Source: Lactobacillus sp. 0.1XD8-4 (GTDB lineage Bacteria > Bacillota > Bacilli > Lactobacillales > Lactobacillaceae). From it: 64,000 nt of DNA. Shown in pieces: positions 19,130 to 28,103 of this stretch. Every line of letters starts with the position of its first letter. The stretch's first letter is position 1. The translations under genes and the position numbers were made by a program. The notes under the pieces were generated by a model. The model did not search any database. It saw nothing but the letters and a program-made list of their open reading frames with translations, and had not been told where the DNA came from. Where the stretch lies: NCBI RefSeq assembly GCF_009663775.1, contig NZ_RDBR01000002.1:18304-82303 (forward strand). The letters run 5' to 3'.

Positions 19130-20656
19130 TTACTTATTAGCCTCAGCAATCATTTGCTTAACTGCAATCTTGCCATTTGCAGACATTGGGAATGAATCGC
19201 GGTAAATAAATTGAGTCGGCATCATGTAAGGCATAATTAATCCATTTAAGCTTTCACGGATTCGTTTGGTTAAGTTTGCGTCATCATCACTTGCTTCTTG
19301 TGGAATAACATAAGCGATTAGGTGGGTAACTTTACCATCCTTGTTATATTTAGGAACTGCTACGGCTTGCTTAATAAGAGGACTCTTTTCTAAACTTGCC
19401 CGAACCTCATCTAATTCAACACGGAAACCGTGAATCTTAATTTGAAAGTCCATCCGCCCTTTGTGGTGGAGAAGACCATCACTATCAAGCACGCCGGCAT
19501 CCCCAGTCCGATAAGCCGGGGTACCGTTAATCTTAAAGAATGATTTGGCTGTCTTTTCAGGGTTGTTCATGTAACCACGAGCAACGCTGTTACCACTAAT
19601 GATGATCTCCCCTTGTTGACCAGGGGTAGTAATTTCATGATCCCCATCCCAGATCGATAATTTAACGCCTGGTTTTGCGTAGCCGACTGGTAACCGGTCA
19701 TTATTTTCTATGGTCTCGGGAGTGATTTCGACTCCAGAAACGGCAACCGTTGCTTCTGTTGGACCGTAAGTATTAAAGATTTTGGCATCGGGGAATCGTT
19801 GGTGAAGCGCCTTAGCTGTTTTGACTGTTAATTCTTCCCCACAGAACAAGAATGTCTTTAGGTTAGCCATTTTTTGCTGGTTAAATGCAGGACTAAGCAT
19901 TAGCATGTCAGCAAAAGATGGGGTACCGACAAACACTTCGAGGTCTAAACTAGGAAGTGCGGTAAACATCTGTCCAAAGTTCTCGACAACCTCGTGAGGG
20001 AGAGCTTTGATTGTCCCGCCGCTAAGAAGGGCTGGTAGCCAGTACATATTTGATAGGTCAAATGAATATGGTGGTTGACCTAAGAAATTTGCATGACGTT
20101 TAAGCGCGAATTGGTCGCTAAGCATCCAATCAACAAAGGTCATAAAATTGTCATGACTAACTTCGACCCCTTTTGGTGACCCAGTGGTACCGGAAGTAAA
20201 AAGAATGTAAGCTAATTCATCACCATCAATCATTGAAGTAGTAGTAAATGATCGTGGAGCTGCTAGAATACTTGCGAGTTTTTGGTTATCGACGATTGGG
20301 GCGTCGAAGTGCAATTCATCAGCCGGAAAATCATTAACTGCAATAATCATTGCGGGTTCAGCAGTATCCAAAATTGATTGCATTCGTGGGATAGCAGAAT
20401 CATTTGAAACCGGAATATAAGTGTGACCTGATTTTAATGCAGCTAAGAAACTAACAATCATCTCAACTTGGTGGTCACCATATACTAGAATGGGACTACG
20501 ATCAGGAAGAGATTGATCATTAAGCCACGCTGCTAGTGTATCAACTGCCGAATGCAAATCTGCATAACTAGTGGTTTTACCCATTTCGTCATATGCGATC
20601 CGTGTTGAGTTGTCCTTGGCGACTTGGTCAAAGACAGTAATAATATTTTTACTCAT
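19130..20656 (-). CDS. dltA: D-alanine--D-alanyl carrier protein ligase DltA
   Basis: This 508-residue adenylating enzyme activates D-alanine with ATP and loads it onto DltC in the cytoplasm. Core motifs are ILFTSGTTGSPKGVEVSHDN (P-loop, about residues 150-170), FNTYGPTEATV, AYRTGDAG and the C-terminal lysine in SANGKIAVKQ. The length is standard. It is preceded by dltX with a 21-base gap containing a GGAGG-type site. Confidence 0.96.
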   Translation of the reverse strand: MSKNIITVFDQVAKDNSTRIAYDEMGKTTSYADLHSAVDTLAAWLNDQSLPDRSPILVYGDHQVEMIVSFLAALKSGHTYIPVSNDSAIPRMQSILDTAEPAMIIAVNDFPADELHFDAPIVDNQKLASILAAPRSFTTTSMIDGDELAYILFTSGTTGSPKGVEVSHDNFMTFVDWMLSDQFALKRHANFLGQPPYSFDLSNMYWLPALLSGGTIKALPHEVVENFGQMFTALPSLDLEVFVGTPSFADMLMLSPAFNQQKMANLKTFLFCGEELTVKTAKALHQRFPDAKIFNTYGPTEATVAVSGVEITPETIENNDRLPVGYAKPGVKLSIWDGDHEITTPGQQGEIIISGNSVARGYMNNPEKTAKSFFKINGTPAYRTGDAGVLDSDGLLHHKGRMDFQIKIHGFRVELDEVRASLEKSPLIKQAVAVPKYNKDGKVTHLIAYVIPQEASDDDANLTKRIRESLNGLIMPYMMPTQFIYRDSFPMSANGKIAVKQMIAEANK

Positions 20657-20677
20657 ATATTATCTATTTCCTCCGCA

Positions 20678-20818
20678 TTAGAATTCGTTGTAGATAAATG
20701 GCTCTTGGCCTGCTCCATAATAACCATAAAGGTATATTAATAATAAGAGCACTACAAAGTAAAATAATGTTTTTAAGATGAATCGTAATGCAGGATGGCG
20801 TTGAATAATCTGAGTCAT
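20678..20818 (-). CDS. dltX: Small membrane protein DltX
   Basis: This 46-residue reading frame was found by hand because it is short. It begins MTQIIQRHPALRFILKTLFY, then has a strongly hydrophobic segment and the conserved ending of GYYGAGQEPFIYNEF type known for DltX. An AAGGAG site (20823-20830) precedes the ATG. DltX is a single-pass membrane peptide needed for D-alanylation; its C-terminal motif is thought to carry D-alanine or position it for DltD. It is the first gene of the operon. Confidence 0.92.
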   Translation of the reverse strand: MTQIIQRHPALRFILKTLFYFVVLLLLIYLYGYYGAGQEPFIYNEF

Positions 20819-21145
20819 ATTTCTCCTTCTCTCATCTTTATAAATTTATAATTGGCATACATATCAAGAATACCATTAATCGTGTATCTCGGCTAATAGT
20901 GTGAGCCACTTTCAGCTTACTGTAAAAAACTTAAGAAAAAATTAATGAGGTGTTCTAAAATAAGAATGCTGTTGCCTTAAAAATTATAACTTTTTCTTTG
21001 CTAAATGTAACTAGAAAAATATAAAGTTTATTTATAAAATTTCATTATTTACCTGTGAATAAACTTATATAACAATAATTGCAAGAATAAGCGAGATTAG
21101 ATAAGATTAAGCGGTAGGCAGCAGTTACAAAGGAGACGAAAGATA
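20819..21145. promoter_or_regulatory. Divergent control region between dltX and acpS
   Basis: This 327-base AT-rich gap has no gene that I can see. A plausible promoter for acpS is TTGCAA (21079-21084) and TAAGAT (21102-21107) with 17-base spacing. I could not place a convincing dlt promoter on the minus strand. Confidence 0.4.
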
Positions 21146-21511
21146 ATGATAAAAGGAATTGGTATTGATATTACAGAGATAGCGCGGGTAAAAAAAGCCG
21201 CTGCTGCTCACGCCCAATTTATTCAACATGTCTTAACCCCGGCCGAGCAAGAACAGTATAGTGAACTTAGTAATCAGCGTGCTGCTGAATATTTAGCAGG
21301 CCGGTGGTCATTAAAGGAATCTTTTGCAAAAGCATACGGAACAGGGATCGGGTCTAAGCTTGGTTTTCAAGATGTTGAGATTGTCGATAATCAATATGGT
21401 GCCCCGATTATTACTAAGTCGCCGTATAATGGTAGTGCTCATGCATCGGTGAGCCATACTGCATCCCTAGTAATGACTGAAGTAATTTTAGAAAGCGAGA
21501 ATGAAAAATGA
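21146..21511 (+). CDS. acpS: Holo-acyl-carrier-protein synthase AcpS
   Basis: This 121-residue enzyme transfers phosphopantetheine from CoA to the conserved Ser of acyl carrier proteins, probably including DltC. The motifs GIGIDITEIARV (Asp8, Mg binding) and RWSLKESFAKAYGTGIG (Glu, Lys) are intact. An AAGGAG site precedes the ATG. The stop overlaps the alr start (ATGA at 21508), an arrangement usual in lactobacilli. Confidence 0.96.
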   Translation: MIKGIGIDITEIARVKKAAAAHAQFIQHVLTPAEQEQYSELSNQRAAEYLAGRWSLKESFAKAYGTGIGSKLGFQDVEIVDNQYGAPIITKSPYNGSAHASVSHTASLVMTEVILESENEK

Positions 21512-22638
21512 TTAATGGTCGTTTGCGTGATACATCATTAATAGTTAACTTAGATGCCTTACGTCATAATATTCAAGAACAAAAAAAGGCGTTGCCGGAA
21601 AATAGTCGGATCCTAGCGGTCGTCAAGGCAAATGCCTATGGAAATGGTTTAATCCCTGTTGCTAATGCGACCTTAAATGGCGGGGCCAATGGATTGTGCG
21701 TAGCAATTCTAGATGAGGCCCTTGAATTGCGTGATAATGGGATCGAAGCGTTGACTCTTGTTTTGGGCATTACCCCAGTAGAATATGCGGTTATTGCTGC
21801 AGAAGCAGGAGTTTCGCTAACTGTCGGTTCATTAGATTGGTTGGAACAATACCATCAATTAGCACAGGTAGTTAAGCCCCAGAAGCCATTAAAGGTTCAC
21901 CTTGGCATTGATTCTGGAATGGGGCGGATCGGCTTTACGGATATTTCAACGTTTAAACAAGCAGTTACTCTTCTTAATAATCCAGAATTTGAATTTGAAG
22001 GGATGTTTACCCATTTTGCAACGGCAGATAGTCCTGACGCGACTTACTTTGACCACCAGGTTCAGTGCTGGCAAAAATTTGTGGCAAGTATTGATCACCT
22101 TCCTCCATATGTCCACATGGCTAACTCTGCAACTGGCTTATGGCATCAAGAGACCATTACAGCTAACACGATTAGAATGGGAATCTCAATGTATGGGCAG
22201 AATCCATCGGGACATGATTTAAAATTAACATTGGACCTACAACCAGTAAGTTCATTGGTATCTTCAATTGCATTTGTTAAAAAGCTAAAAGCCGGTCGTT
22301 CAGTCAGCTATGGGGCAACCTACACGGCAGCTCAGGATGAGTGGTTGGCAACGCTGCCGATCGGTTATGCCGATGGCTATCCGCGTTGTATGACCGGATA
22401 TAAAGTATTAGTTGATGGTCAATTTTGTGAGATTGCTGGTCGGGTATGTATGGATCAAATGATGATTAGACTGCCAAAATACTATCCAGTTGGCACGCCC
22501 GTTGTGTTGATGGGAAAGTCTGGGGAAAAAGAAATCACAGCGAATGATTTGGCAGAACAGGCCGGAACAATTAATTACGAAATTTTGACTAACATTAGCA
22601 ATCGCGTACACCGCGTATATCAACAAAGTAACGATTAA
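21508..22638 (+). CDS. alr: Alanine racemase
   Basis: This 376-residue PLP enzyme interconverts L- and D-alanine, supplying D-alanine for peptidoglycan (MurF route) and for the dlt pathway. The PLP lysine is in [12 protein letters not shown] (about residues 34-45), and the second catalytic Tyr is in SYGATYTA in the C-terminal beta domain. It is translationally coupled to acpS and followed 13 bases later by mazF. Confidence 0.96.
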   Translation: MINGRLRDTSLIVNLDALRHNIQEQKKALPENSRILAVVKANAYGNGLIPVANATLNGGANGLCVAILDEALELRDNGIEALTLVLGITPVEYAVIAAEAGVSLTVGSLDWLEQYHQLAQVVKPQKPLKVHLGIDSGMGRIGFTDISTFKQAVTLLNNPEFEFEGMFTHFATADSPDATYFDHQVQCWQKFVASIDHLPPYVHMANSATGLWHQETITANTIRMGISMYGQNPSGHDLKLTLDLQPVSSLVSSIAFVKKLKAGRSVSYGATYTAAQDEWLATLPIGYADGYPRCMTGYKVLVDGQFCEIAGRVCMDQMMIRLPKYYPVGTPVVLMGKSGEKEITANDLAEQAGTINYEILTNISNRVHRVYQQSND

Positions 22639-22651
22639 GGAAGCGAAGGTA

Positions 22652-23026
22652 ATGACAAAGCGAAAAGTAAAACGGGGCGACATATATTATGCTGATTTAT
22701 CCCCGGTAGTTGGTTCGGAACAAGGGGGCGTCCGACCGGTATTAATCCTTCAAAACGATGTTGGCAATCACTATAGTCCAACCGTAATCATCGCGGCAAT
22801 TACGGCGCAAATGCAAAAGAAAAAGATGCCAACCCATGTTCAACTCAAGGGTAAGTCATTACCATTAACGCATGATTCAGTTATCTTATTAGAACAACTT
22901 CGCACGATCGACAAACAACGGTTAAAAGATCGGATTGCTCACTTATCACCAGCAACGATGGAAAAAGTAGACCGCGCATTGACGATTAGTGTGGGGCTAA
23001 ACGCGGCCTACGATGAAAATAAGTGA
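22652..23026 (+). CDS. mazF: MazF/PemK-type endoribonuclease toxin
   Basis: This 124-residue protein has the family start [20 protein letters not shown], then RPVLILQND and [10 protein letters not shown], matching Bacillus NdoA/MazF, a sequence-specific mRNA interferase. The catalytic Arg (GGVRP) and Thr (AITAQ) regions are intact. The usual upstream antitoxin (mazE/ndoAI) is absent: only 13 bases separate alr from mazF. Either the antitoxin is encoded elsewhere or this homologue is controlled differently. A new promoter begins at the stop codon. Confidence 0.92.
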   Translation: MTKRKVKRGDIYYADLSPVVGSEQGGVRPVLILQNDVGNHYSPTVIIAAITAQMQKKKMPTHVQLKGKSLPLTHDSVILLEQLRTIDKQRLKDRIAHLSPATMEKVDRALTISVGLNAAYDENK

Positions 23027-23055
23027 TTGACAAGGGATAAGAAAACACGTATACT
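23027..23055 (+). promoter_or_regulatory. Consensus promoter for codBA
   Basis: TTGACA (23027-23032) and TATACT (23050-23055) have 17-base spacing, placed directly after the mazF stop. It starts the transcript that carries the PyrR-type element. Confidence 0.9.
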
Positions 23056-23067
23056 CACTGTTAAATT

Positions 23068-23205
23068 AACAACGGTTCTTTTAATGTAGCCCAGAGAGAC
23101 TACAAAAGACGAAATAATAGCATGGATAGTGACCACAATCAATCCATGCGCCTTTTGTAAAGCTCTAGGACCAATTAAAGGGACTAGGGCTTTTTTTATG
23201 GTTAA
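23068..23205 (+). promoter_or_regulatory. PyrR-binding attenuator upstream of codBA
   Basis: The hairpin at 23073-23110 has the PyrR-loop signature CCCAGAGAGAC between GTAG/CTAC and GTTCTTT/AAAAGAC stems, matching the known PyrR RNA motif (CAGAGAG loop). A terminator hairpin follows (arms about 23161-23172 and 23182-23191) with a run of seven T. By analogy to pyr operons, PyrR with UMP would bind the hairpin and favour the terminator. That would shut cytosine salvage when pyrimidines are plentiful. No pyrR gene lies in this window. Confidence 0.8.
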
Positions 23206-23218
23206 GGAGGATCTTCTC

Positions 23219-24595
23219 GTGAAGGAGCAAAAGAATACAACAATTTTTAGTATCCCGATGAATAGTAGAAAGACCAATACTTGGGATATGTTCGCTACTT
23301 GGGTAGGCGCAAACGCAAATAACGGAACGTGGTTTGTTGGCGGGGTGTTAGCAGCTTGTGGATTTGCGGTAGCAATGAAAGTACTGGTGCTATCCTCTGC
23401 TTTATCTTATGTATTCTTAAGTCTAGTCGGATACATCGGTTACAAAACCGGAGTATCGACAATGAGCCTTAGCCGGGCATCTTTTGGGGAACGTGGAAGT
23501 TATTTGCCATCACTAGTTAATATTACCCAATTTATTGGTTGGACAGCTGTGAATACATTTATCGCCGCGCAGTCGGTCAGTCTCTTATTTCATGACTTGC
23601 TGGGGTGGCCGGTTTGGGGACAACATGGCGGTTATCTTGGCTTGGTAGTGGGAATCATTATTATGAGTATTCTTCATATTATCAGTGTGTCAAGCGGTTC
23701 ACGCTCGGTGCAAATGATTGAACGACTGGGAATTATTCTGGTGCTGGTGTTTGTTGTTTGGGAATCAATCGCGGTGTTTAAGACCGTATCCTTTAGTCAA
23801 ATTGTCAACTGGCATGTGCCGGCTCGTTCTAGGATGGCAGTTGGGGCTGCAATTGATTACGTAGCTGCCTTTAACCTAGCATGGGTAACGGCGGGGGCTG
23901 ATTTTACTCGCTTTACTGCTAAGGAAAGGAATGCAACGTTAACCCCATTTTGTGGTGCCTTGCTTGGTGTCATCTGGTTTGCCTTTATTGGACTGATATC
24001 AACGATTAGTATTGCTGTTTCAAGCGGTGTATATAACGCTAATAACTCTGATCCATCGACGATTGCTAGCAAATTGGGCTTGGGAGTGGTAGCGCTGTTG
24101 GTTATTATTTTGACCTCAATGACAGCCAACGCGGTTAATCTTCTTGCTGCCGGCTCTGCGTTGTCAAATATTTTCACTAAGCTTAAGCTCAAATACTCCT
24201 TGTGGATTGTCGTTTTACTTGCCACGATTGTTACTTTTATCCCAATGTTTGTCGGAAGCTTTTTAAGTGCGTTTGAATCTTTTCTTGATTATGTTGGGAT
24301 GGTGTTGGGACCAACCATCGCGATTATTTGTACAGATTTCTACTTCCGTGCTCATCGGCACTACGACATTGATGAGCTGGGGAAAGTTGGCGGCAAGTAT
24401 TGGTATCGTGGTGGTGTAAACTGGGTAGCTATTGCGGTCTTTGCCGCTGGCGTGATCTTCTTCTTGTTTGTTCATCAATTGCCATTGCTTGTTAATACAA
24501 TTGGTGCAACATTTATTGATATGTGTTTGAGTGGTATTCTATATTATGGAATAATGTCACTGGTTGACCGAAAGGAAGAGCAATTATGTTATTAA
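23219..24595 (+). CDS. codB: Cytosine permease
   Basis: This 458-residue NCS1-family transporter has about 12 hydrophobic segments. It starts at the GTG at 23219, chosen because AAGGAGGA (23204-23212 region) precedes it and the protein then begins with KEQKNTTIFSIPMNSRKTNT. The longer in-frame start at 23129 would place codons inside the attenuator. Family motifs include WVGANANNGTW near the N-terminus and AFNLAWVTAGADFTRF in the middle. It imports cytosine by ion symport for CodA. It overlaps codA by 10 bases. Confidence 0.92.
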   Translation: MKEQKNTTIFSIPMNSRKTNTWDMFATWVGANANNGTWFVGGVLAACGFAVAMKVLVLSSALSYVFLSLVGYIGYKTGVSTMSLSRASFGERGSYLPSLVNITQFIGWTAVNTFIAAQSVSLLFHDLLGWPVWGQHGGYLGLVVGIIIMSILHIISVSSGSRSVQMIERLGIILVLVFVVWESIAVFKTVSFSQIVNWHVPARSRMAVGAAIDYVAAFNLAWVTAGADFTRFTAKERNATLTPFCGALLGVIWFAFIGLISTISIAVSSGVYNANNSDPSTIASKLGLGVVALLVIILTSMTANAVNLLAAGSALSNIFTKLKLKYSLWIVVLLATIVTFIPMFVGSFLSAFESFLDYVGMVLGPTIAIICTDFYFRAHRHYDIDELGKVGGKYWYRGGVNWVAIAVFAAGVIFFLFVHQLPLLVNTIGATFIDMCLSGILYYGIMSLVDRKEEQLCY

Positions 24596-25824
24596 AAAAT
24601 GTGCATGTAGATAATCGTAAAGAATTAGTTGATGTGCGAATTACGGATGAAAAATTCAGCGAAATTGGTGCGGGGTTAGCTCCTAAGAACGGTGAAAAGG
24701 TGATTGATGGTCATGAGAACCTTCTTTTACCACCGTTTGTTGACTCGCATGTCCACTTAGATGCTACATTGACGGCTGGTCAGCCAGAATGGAACGAATC
24801 TGGAACACTATTTGATGGAATTCGGATTTGGAGTGAACGTAAACAAGATTTAACTAAAGAAGATGTCAAAAAACGCGCAAAAAAGACGCTCTTAAATATG
24901 GTAGGTCATGGCCTCCAGCACGTTCGGAGTCACGTTGATGTTACTGACCCTCATTTAATTGCGGCACGGGCGTTATTGGAATTACGAGAAGAGTTAAAGG
25001 ACCAAATTGACCTCCAATTAGTTGCTTTCCCACAAGAAGGTATTCTTAGCTATCCTCATGGCCGTGAATTAATGGAACAGGCAGTTAAAGAAGGATTAGA
25101 TGTTGTTGGGGGGATTCCTCATTTTGAATTTACGACCGAATACGGCTGGCAATCAGTTCACTTTTTGATGGCACTAGCTGACAAGTACGACCGTTTAGTT
25201 GATGTGCATTGTGATGAAATTGATGATCCGGCTTCACGCAACCTTGAAGTATTAGCTACTGAAGCATATGAAAGAGGGATGAAAGACCGGGTCACTGCTA
25301 GTCACACGACTGCGATGGGTTCATATAATGATGCCTATACTTATAAACTTTTCCGCCTATTAAAGATGAGTGATATTAACTTTGTCTCCAACCCGTTAGT
25401 CAATGTTCACCTTGGTGGCCGTTTCGACACTTATCCAAAGCGTCGGGGCGTAACGCGCATTAAGGAGTTGACGGAAGCCGGAATTAACGTTTCCTTTGGT
25501 GAAGATGATATTCAAGATCCATGGAACCCACTGGGGAATGGTAATATGCTTGATGCCGTTACCATGGGGGTCTACATTGCTCATTTAATGGGCTACCATC
25601 AATTACAAGATGCCTTTAATTATGTTACTTACAATGGTGCCAAGACGCTTCACATTAGTGATAAGTATGGGATTGAAGTTGGCAAACCAGCTAACTGTAT
25701 CATCTTAAATGCGGCGGACTTCTATAACGCGCTTAATAAACATGTCGAAGTACTTTATAATATTCGTCATGGTAAAGTATTAGCAGAGACAAAGCCAGCA
25801 GAAACTAAGATTAACATCAAATAA
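24586..25824 (+). CDS. codA: Cytosine deaminase
   Basis: This 412-residue amidohydrolase converts cytosine to uracil and ammonia. It closely follows E. coli CodA in motif order: metal-binding HVHLDATLTAGQPEWN, FPQEGILSYPHG, DVHCDEIDDPASR, ASHTTAM and the catalytic Asp in FGEDDIQDPW. It overlaps codB, so uptake and deamination are co-expressed. Control by the upstream PyrR element ties it to UMP level. Confidence 0.95.
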   Translation: MLLKNVHVDNRKELVDVRITDEKFSEIGAGLAPKNGEKVIDGHENLLLPPFVDSHVHLDATLTAGQPEWNESGTLFDGIRIWSERKQDLTKEDVKKRAKKTLLNMVGHGLQHVRSHVDVTDPHLIAARALLELREELKDQIDLQLVAFPQEGILSYPHGRELMEQAVKEGLDVVGGIPHFEFTTEYGWQSVHFLMALADKYDRLVDVHCDEIDDPASRNLEVLATEAYERGMKDRVTASHTTAMGSYNDAYTYKLFRLLKMSDINFVSNPLVNVHLGGRFDTYPKRRGVTRIKELTEAGINVSFGEDDIQDPWNPLGNGNMLDAVTMGVYIAHLMGYHQLQDAFNYVTYNGAKTLHISDKYGIEVGKPANCIILNAADFYNALNKHVEVLYNIRHGKVLAETKPAETKINIK

Positions 25825-25849
25825 AATTAAAAAAATCTCATAAAAGTTA

Positions 25850-25878
25850 TTGACAAGCTTAACGTTAGTCTGTATATT
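25850..25878 (+). promoter_or_regulatory. Consensus promoter of the T-box transcript
   Basis: TTGACA (25850-25855) and TATATT (25873-25878) have 17-base spacing. It lies 25 bases after codA and before the T-box leader. Confidence 0.88.
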
Positions 25879-25894
25879 ATACTCAACAATTAAA

Positions 25895-26170
25895 TTTAGA
25901 TGAGAAAAAACATTGAAGGAAATAATGATTAAGTATTAGCCTCAGAGAGCTAGCGGGTGGTGTAAGCTAGCCAAGATATTTAAGAATTAATCGTTCCCGA
26001 GTTACCGGCTGAATTTAAGTAGGCTTAGGTTGGCTGCCATCCATTATCTTGGCCACAAATGATAGTTTGTGAATGAGATAGTTGATCAGAATAGATCAAT
26101 TAAAGTAGGATGGTACCGTGCGGAAGCGCTCTTACAATTGCAGGATTGCAATGTAGGAGTGCTTTTTTCT
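25895..26170 (+). promoter_or_regulatory. T-box riboswitch
   Basis: The leader has the Stem I AGTA motif and AGAGAGC element (25931-25950 area), a distal GCTAGC hairpin, and the antiterminator T-box AGGATGGTACCGTG at 26107-26120 (usual form AGGGTGGNACCGCG). A terminator follows (arms 26125-26142 and 26146-26163, then TTTTTT). T-boxes sense uncharged tRNA by codon-anticodon pairing. The specifier loop should be near 25980-25992 (TTAAGAAT). I cannot fix the triplet by eye: AAG, AGA and GAA are all possible. Confidence 0.88.
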
Positions 26171-26209
26171 TTCTAAATTGTGAATTATAAATTATTGGAG
26201 GTAATTATT

Positions 26210-27001
26210 ATGACTGAATTAAACGCAAAACAAGAGGAATTCGCTAAGGCACTTTTTAACGCTTATGATACTAATACACCGTTAGAAGAAAGTGATTGGA
26301 AAGAAGTTGTGACAGACGATGATACAGCATATGCGGTTCAAGATGAAGTGGTTAAGTTAAAGGGGAAGCCAACTGCTGGTTATAAAGTGTCGCTTACAAG
26401 TAAAGAAACGCAAGATATGTTTGACGCTGATTCACCATTGTATGGTCAACAAGTTGAAGAATGTTTCCTCAAGTCGCCAGCAGATGTAGATTTAGAAAAA
26501 CTAAATGAACCATTGCTAGAAGTTGAATTGGCATTCCGTGCTAAAGAAGATTTAAAGCCGACTGATTCGTTAGAAGATTTGTTCCATAAGGTAACTGTTG
26601 CTGGAGACTTGGAATTACCAGATGCTCGTTTTGCTAACTGGTTCCCAGAATTAGGCAAGTATAATGTGATGTCCGACTGTGCTGTTGGTGGTCTTGTCGT
26701 ATATGGAGAAGAACGAGATGCTGATAAGGCATTTGAAAGCGTTGATGATGCTGCTAATGTCCATGCTGTATTGTACAAAGATGGTGAAAAGCTAAAAGAA
26801 GGCGTATCATCAGAAGTTTTAGGGAACCCATTTAAGTCTCTACAATGGTTGGTCCAAAAGTTAGCTGATCAAGGAAAGACATTTACTAAGGGACAAATGG
26901 TATCATCTGGAACATTTGTATTACCACCAAAGCTCACCGCCGGCAAGTGGGAAGTAAAGTTTGATAAAGGTTTTGGTAACGTAGTAGTTAATGCTAAGTA
27001 G
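26210..27001 (+). CDS. 2-keto-4-pentenoate hydratase (MhpD) family protein
   Basis: This 263-residue protein is of the hydratase/decarboxylase branch of the fumarylacetoacetate hydrolase superfamily. It has AYAVQDEVVKLKGKPTAGYKV near the N-terminus, EVELAFRAKEDL (acidic metal ligand region) and the C-terminal SSGTFVLPPKLTAGKWEVKFDKGFG. I chose the ATG at 26210 because GGAGGT (26197-26202) precedes it; a longer start at 26180 lacks such a site. The substrate is unknown. Control by a T-box is unexpected for a catabolic hydratase and points to a link with an amino acid. Confidence 0.8.
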   Translation: MTELNAKQEEFAKALFNAYDTNTPLEESDWKEVVTDDDTAYAVQDEVVKLKGKPTAGYKVSLTSKETQDMFDADSPLYGQQVEECFLKSPADVDLEKLNEPLLEVELAFRAKEDLKPTDSLEDLFHKVTVAGDLELPDARFANWFPELGKYNVMSDCAVGGLVVYGEERDADKAFESVDDAANVHAVLYKDGEKLKEGVSSEVLGNPFKSLQWLVQKLADQGKTFTKGQMVSSGTFVLPPKLTAGKWEVKFDKGFGNVVVNAK

Positions 27002-27090
27002 TTTATTGCTTGCATTGAAAGGGGGGATGGCATGATGAATGAATCAGGTGAGCAATCACCAAGTGAAATTAATATTTTGAGTACTCAAAA

Positions 27091-27127
27091 AAGCGGCCTG
27101 TGGTTATAGTAATCACAGGTTGCTTTA
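27091..27127 (+). terminator. Terminator after the hydratase gene
   Basis: An 11-bp stem with G-T pairs (arms about 27091-27101 and 27113-27124) is followed by a short T-rich end. A possible 25-codon reading frame (27032-27109, MMNESGEQSPSEINILSTQK onwards) with a GGGGGG-type site overlaps the stem. I do not call it a gene. Confidence 0.55.
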
Positions 27128-27133
27128 GTAATG

Positions 27134-27772
27134 TTAGTAGCTTTGATGAAGATCTTCAATTTCCGGGACCTCAAAGCCCTTTTTTTGAAGGCGTTTAACG
27201 ATTCGTTCCATTGTTTCTTGGGTAATGTTAGCGGGGAGAGTGTAGAGGACTCGTTTCATCGTTTCATCTTTGGGGTCCAGCGAGATAACGTTGACAATTT
27301 GGCAAAAGCGGGTGATTTCTTTTGCCGCGGTTACTAAGGCGCCGCGTTCATCTGGTGTAATAACCGTTAATACATAACTACCATTATTGACGTTCCAACC
27401 GGCAGCTAGCATCCTCAAAAGACTATTGTGCGTTAAAATCCCGTAAAATTGATTATCATTGTCTAAGACTGCAATATATGGTAAATCACGGATTGCAAAG
27501 AAGATGGAGAAAAATGCAGCATTGATTGATATAAATTTTGTTGCGTTTTTCAGGAGAGCGGTTACTGGCAGGTTCATATCACCATTACGGGACTTGTGCC
27601 GGTAAAGGTGCATCTTATAAATATTTCCTCGAAAAATTTTGCCAGACTTATCTAACACGGGGACACAACGATAACCAGTATCTTCCAAGACAGTAAGTGC
27701 CTCGTCAAGGGTAGCTGTTTCTGGAAGTGTAGTTAAAGTTGATTTTGGTTTAATTAATGAATTGAAAATCAT
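27134..27772 (-). CDS. CBS-pair protein with C-terminal ACT domain
   Basis: This 212-residue cytoplasmic protein has two CBS motifs (about residues 15-60 and 80-125, the latter with AVLDNDNQFYGILTHNSLLRML). A regulatory ACT-like half follows (about 135-200, SYVLTVITPDERGALVTAAKEI). This layout resembles AcuB-like and c-di-AMP-binding CBS proteins; the ligand is not shown by the sequence. I chose the ATG at 27772 because AAAGGATG lies 7-8 bases upstream; the in-frame ATG at 27781 overlaps that site. It is monocistronic and convergent with the hydratase gene. Confidence 0.8.
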   Translation of the reverse strand: MIFNSLIKPKSTLTTLPETATLDEALTVLEDTGYRCVPVLDKSGKIFRGNIYKMHLYRHKSRNGDMNLPVTALLKNATKFISINAAFFSIFFAIRDLPYIAVLDNDNQFYGILTHNSLLRMLAAGWNVNNGSYVLTVITPDERGALVTAAKEITRFCQIVNVISLDPKDETMKRVLYTLPANITQETMERIVKRLQKKGFEVPEIEDLHQSY

Positions 27773-27781
27773 ATTTAACAT

Positions 27782-28103
27782 CCTTTTTATCGATTAAATG
27801 CACTCACTATAATAACACATTTTTATTAAAATATTAGAAAAAGATTAGAGAAAATAAAGATGCCCTTTGCGACAAGAAAATTGACTAAGTTGGACAGGAA
27901 AGTTAACAGGCTAGCCTGATCATCGTTTATCCTTAGTCTTTGTAATACTCGAAAGGAAAAGGCTGATAAGAAATTTAGTTTTTTGCAGTCTCAAATAGCG
28001 TGTAGAAAAAAGTAACATAAGGTATAATACTACTAACTTAAAAGATATGCTGGACGGAAAGAAAGTTACCGTGCGGCTTTTTTGCGTGAAAGGATGAAAT
28101 AAC
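27782..28103. promoter_or_regulatory. Divergent gap with likely pth promoter and leader hairpin
   Basis: A good -10 (TATAAT, 28023-28028) with a weak -35 lies upstream of pth. A GC-rich hairpin (arms about 28049-28057 and 28068-28076, followed by TTTTTT) sits between it and the pth start, which may attenuate the transcript. I see no gene here. Confidence 0.45.

Noticed and set aside
23129..23218. Longer CodB start
   Set aside because: These codons lie in the PyrR attenuator and terminator; the GTG at 23219 has the ribosome site.
27032..27109. 25-codon frame with a strong GGGGGG site after the hydratase gene
   Set aside because: It overlaps the terminator stem and shows no recognisable composition; a chance frame is more likely.
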